Assembly: GCA_021850135.1 (NCBI GenBank)
Contig: JAJZRV010000003.1
Span: 1-58,733, forward strand
From: Pseudomonadota bacterium
Lineage (GTDB): Bacteria; Pseudomonadota; Gammaproteobacteria; Burkholderiales; Ferrovaceae
Length of the DNA stretch: 58,733 nucleotides
Direction: 5' to 3'
Positions within the stretch are counted from its first letter, which is position 1; every line of letters starts with the position of its first letter. The position numbers were made by a program, and so were the translations under genes. Positions 58,703 to 58,733 of this stretch are shown piece by piece. Below the pieces are notes generated by a model. The model saw only the letters and a program-made list of their open reading frames with translations. It was not told the origin of the DNA and ran no database searches.

Positions 58703-58733
58703 GATGCTCCTTACTTACTCGATAAAGATCGGA

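Overview
The window looks like a chromosomal segment of a GC-rich betaproteobacterium, possibly of the Nitrosomonadales/Gallionella-like branch. The evidence is the protein sequences and the gene orders: rplM-rpsI-argC-erpA, fmdB-DUF502-aspS, nirB-nirD-nasA-narK with a PP2C/kinase gene, and a complete S10-spc-alpha ribosomal block with infA and rpmJ after secY. The genus call is inference. No rRNA, tRNA, insertion sequence, prophage or CRISPR array was recognised.

Layout. 1-2.9 kb (minus): start of an RND efflux permease, trpC, trpD and an OsmC-like gene; the last three overlap each other by 4 bases. 2.9-5.3 kb (plus): rplM-rpsI behind a near-consensus promoter, a terminator, argC and erpA. 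5.3-8.5 kb (minus): nudB and an exported M16 peptidase. 8.6-13.1 kb (plus): fmdB-like gene, DUF502 gene, aspS and a TPR/ATP-grasp protein whose 3' end overlaps uvrA (minus, 13.0-15.9 kb). 16-20.6 kb: two MFS transporters, ssb, an exported carboxymuconolactone-decarboxylase-like protein and a membrane protein that looks like a catalytically dead M48 peptidase. 20.6-24.3 kb: flavin reductase, patatin, and a umuDC pair whose UmuD carries a DNA-binding-like N-terminal extension and whose start codon lies inside a 29-bp palindrome. 24.3-35.2 kb: a c-di-GMP-I riboswitch ahead of motB, a YhiN-type flavoprotein, a diguanylate cyclase, a small exported protein, lactate permease, an SDR, an HU gene read in frame from an upstream GIY-YIG domain, a deleted dehalogenase remnant, a coiled-coil membrane protein and a PAS-GGDEF-EAL protein. 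35.3-44.7 kb: tag, then (minus) the nitrate/nitrite assimilation operon nirB-nirD-nasA-narK-PP2C/kinase behind a sigma-54-type promoter and an NtrC-like dyad. 44.7-58.7 kb (minus): the ribosomal protein block from rpsJ to rplQ, with a strong terminator after rplQ and a well-formed internal promoter before rplN.

How the genes work together. The ribosomal block, aspS, infA, secY and rpoA are core growth machinery. The nitrate cluster is a self-contained assimilation pathway (uptake, nitrate reduction, nitrite reduction) with a signalling protein at its end and nitrogen-type control signals at its head. Between 24 and 35 kb, a c-di-GMP sensor RNA ahead of a flagellar stator gene, a c-di-GMP synthase and a dual GGDEF/EAL protein lie close together, which suggests local coupling of second messenger and motility. 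The most unusual items are the umuDC control region, the riboswitch-motB arrangement, the GIY-YIG/HU reading frame and the dead M48-like protein.
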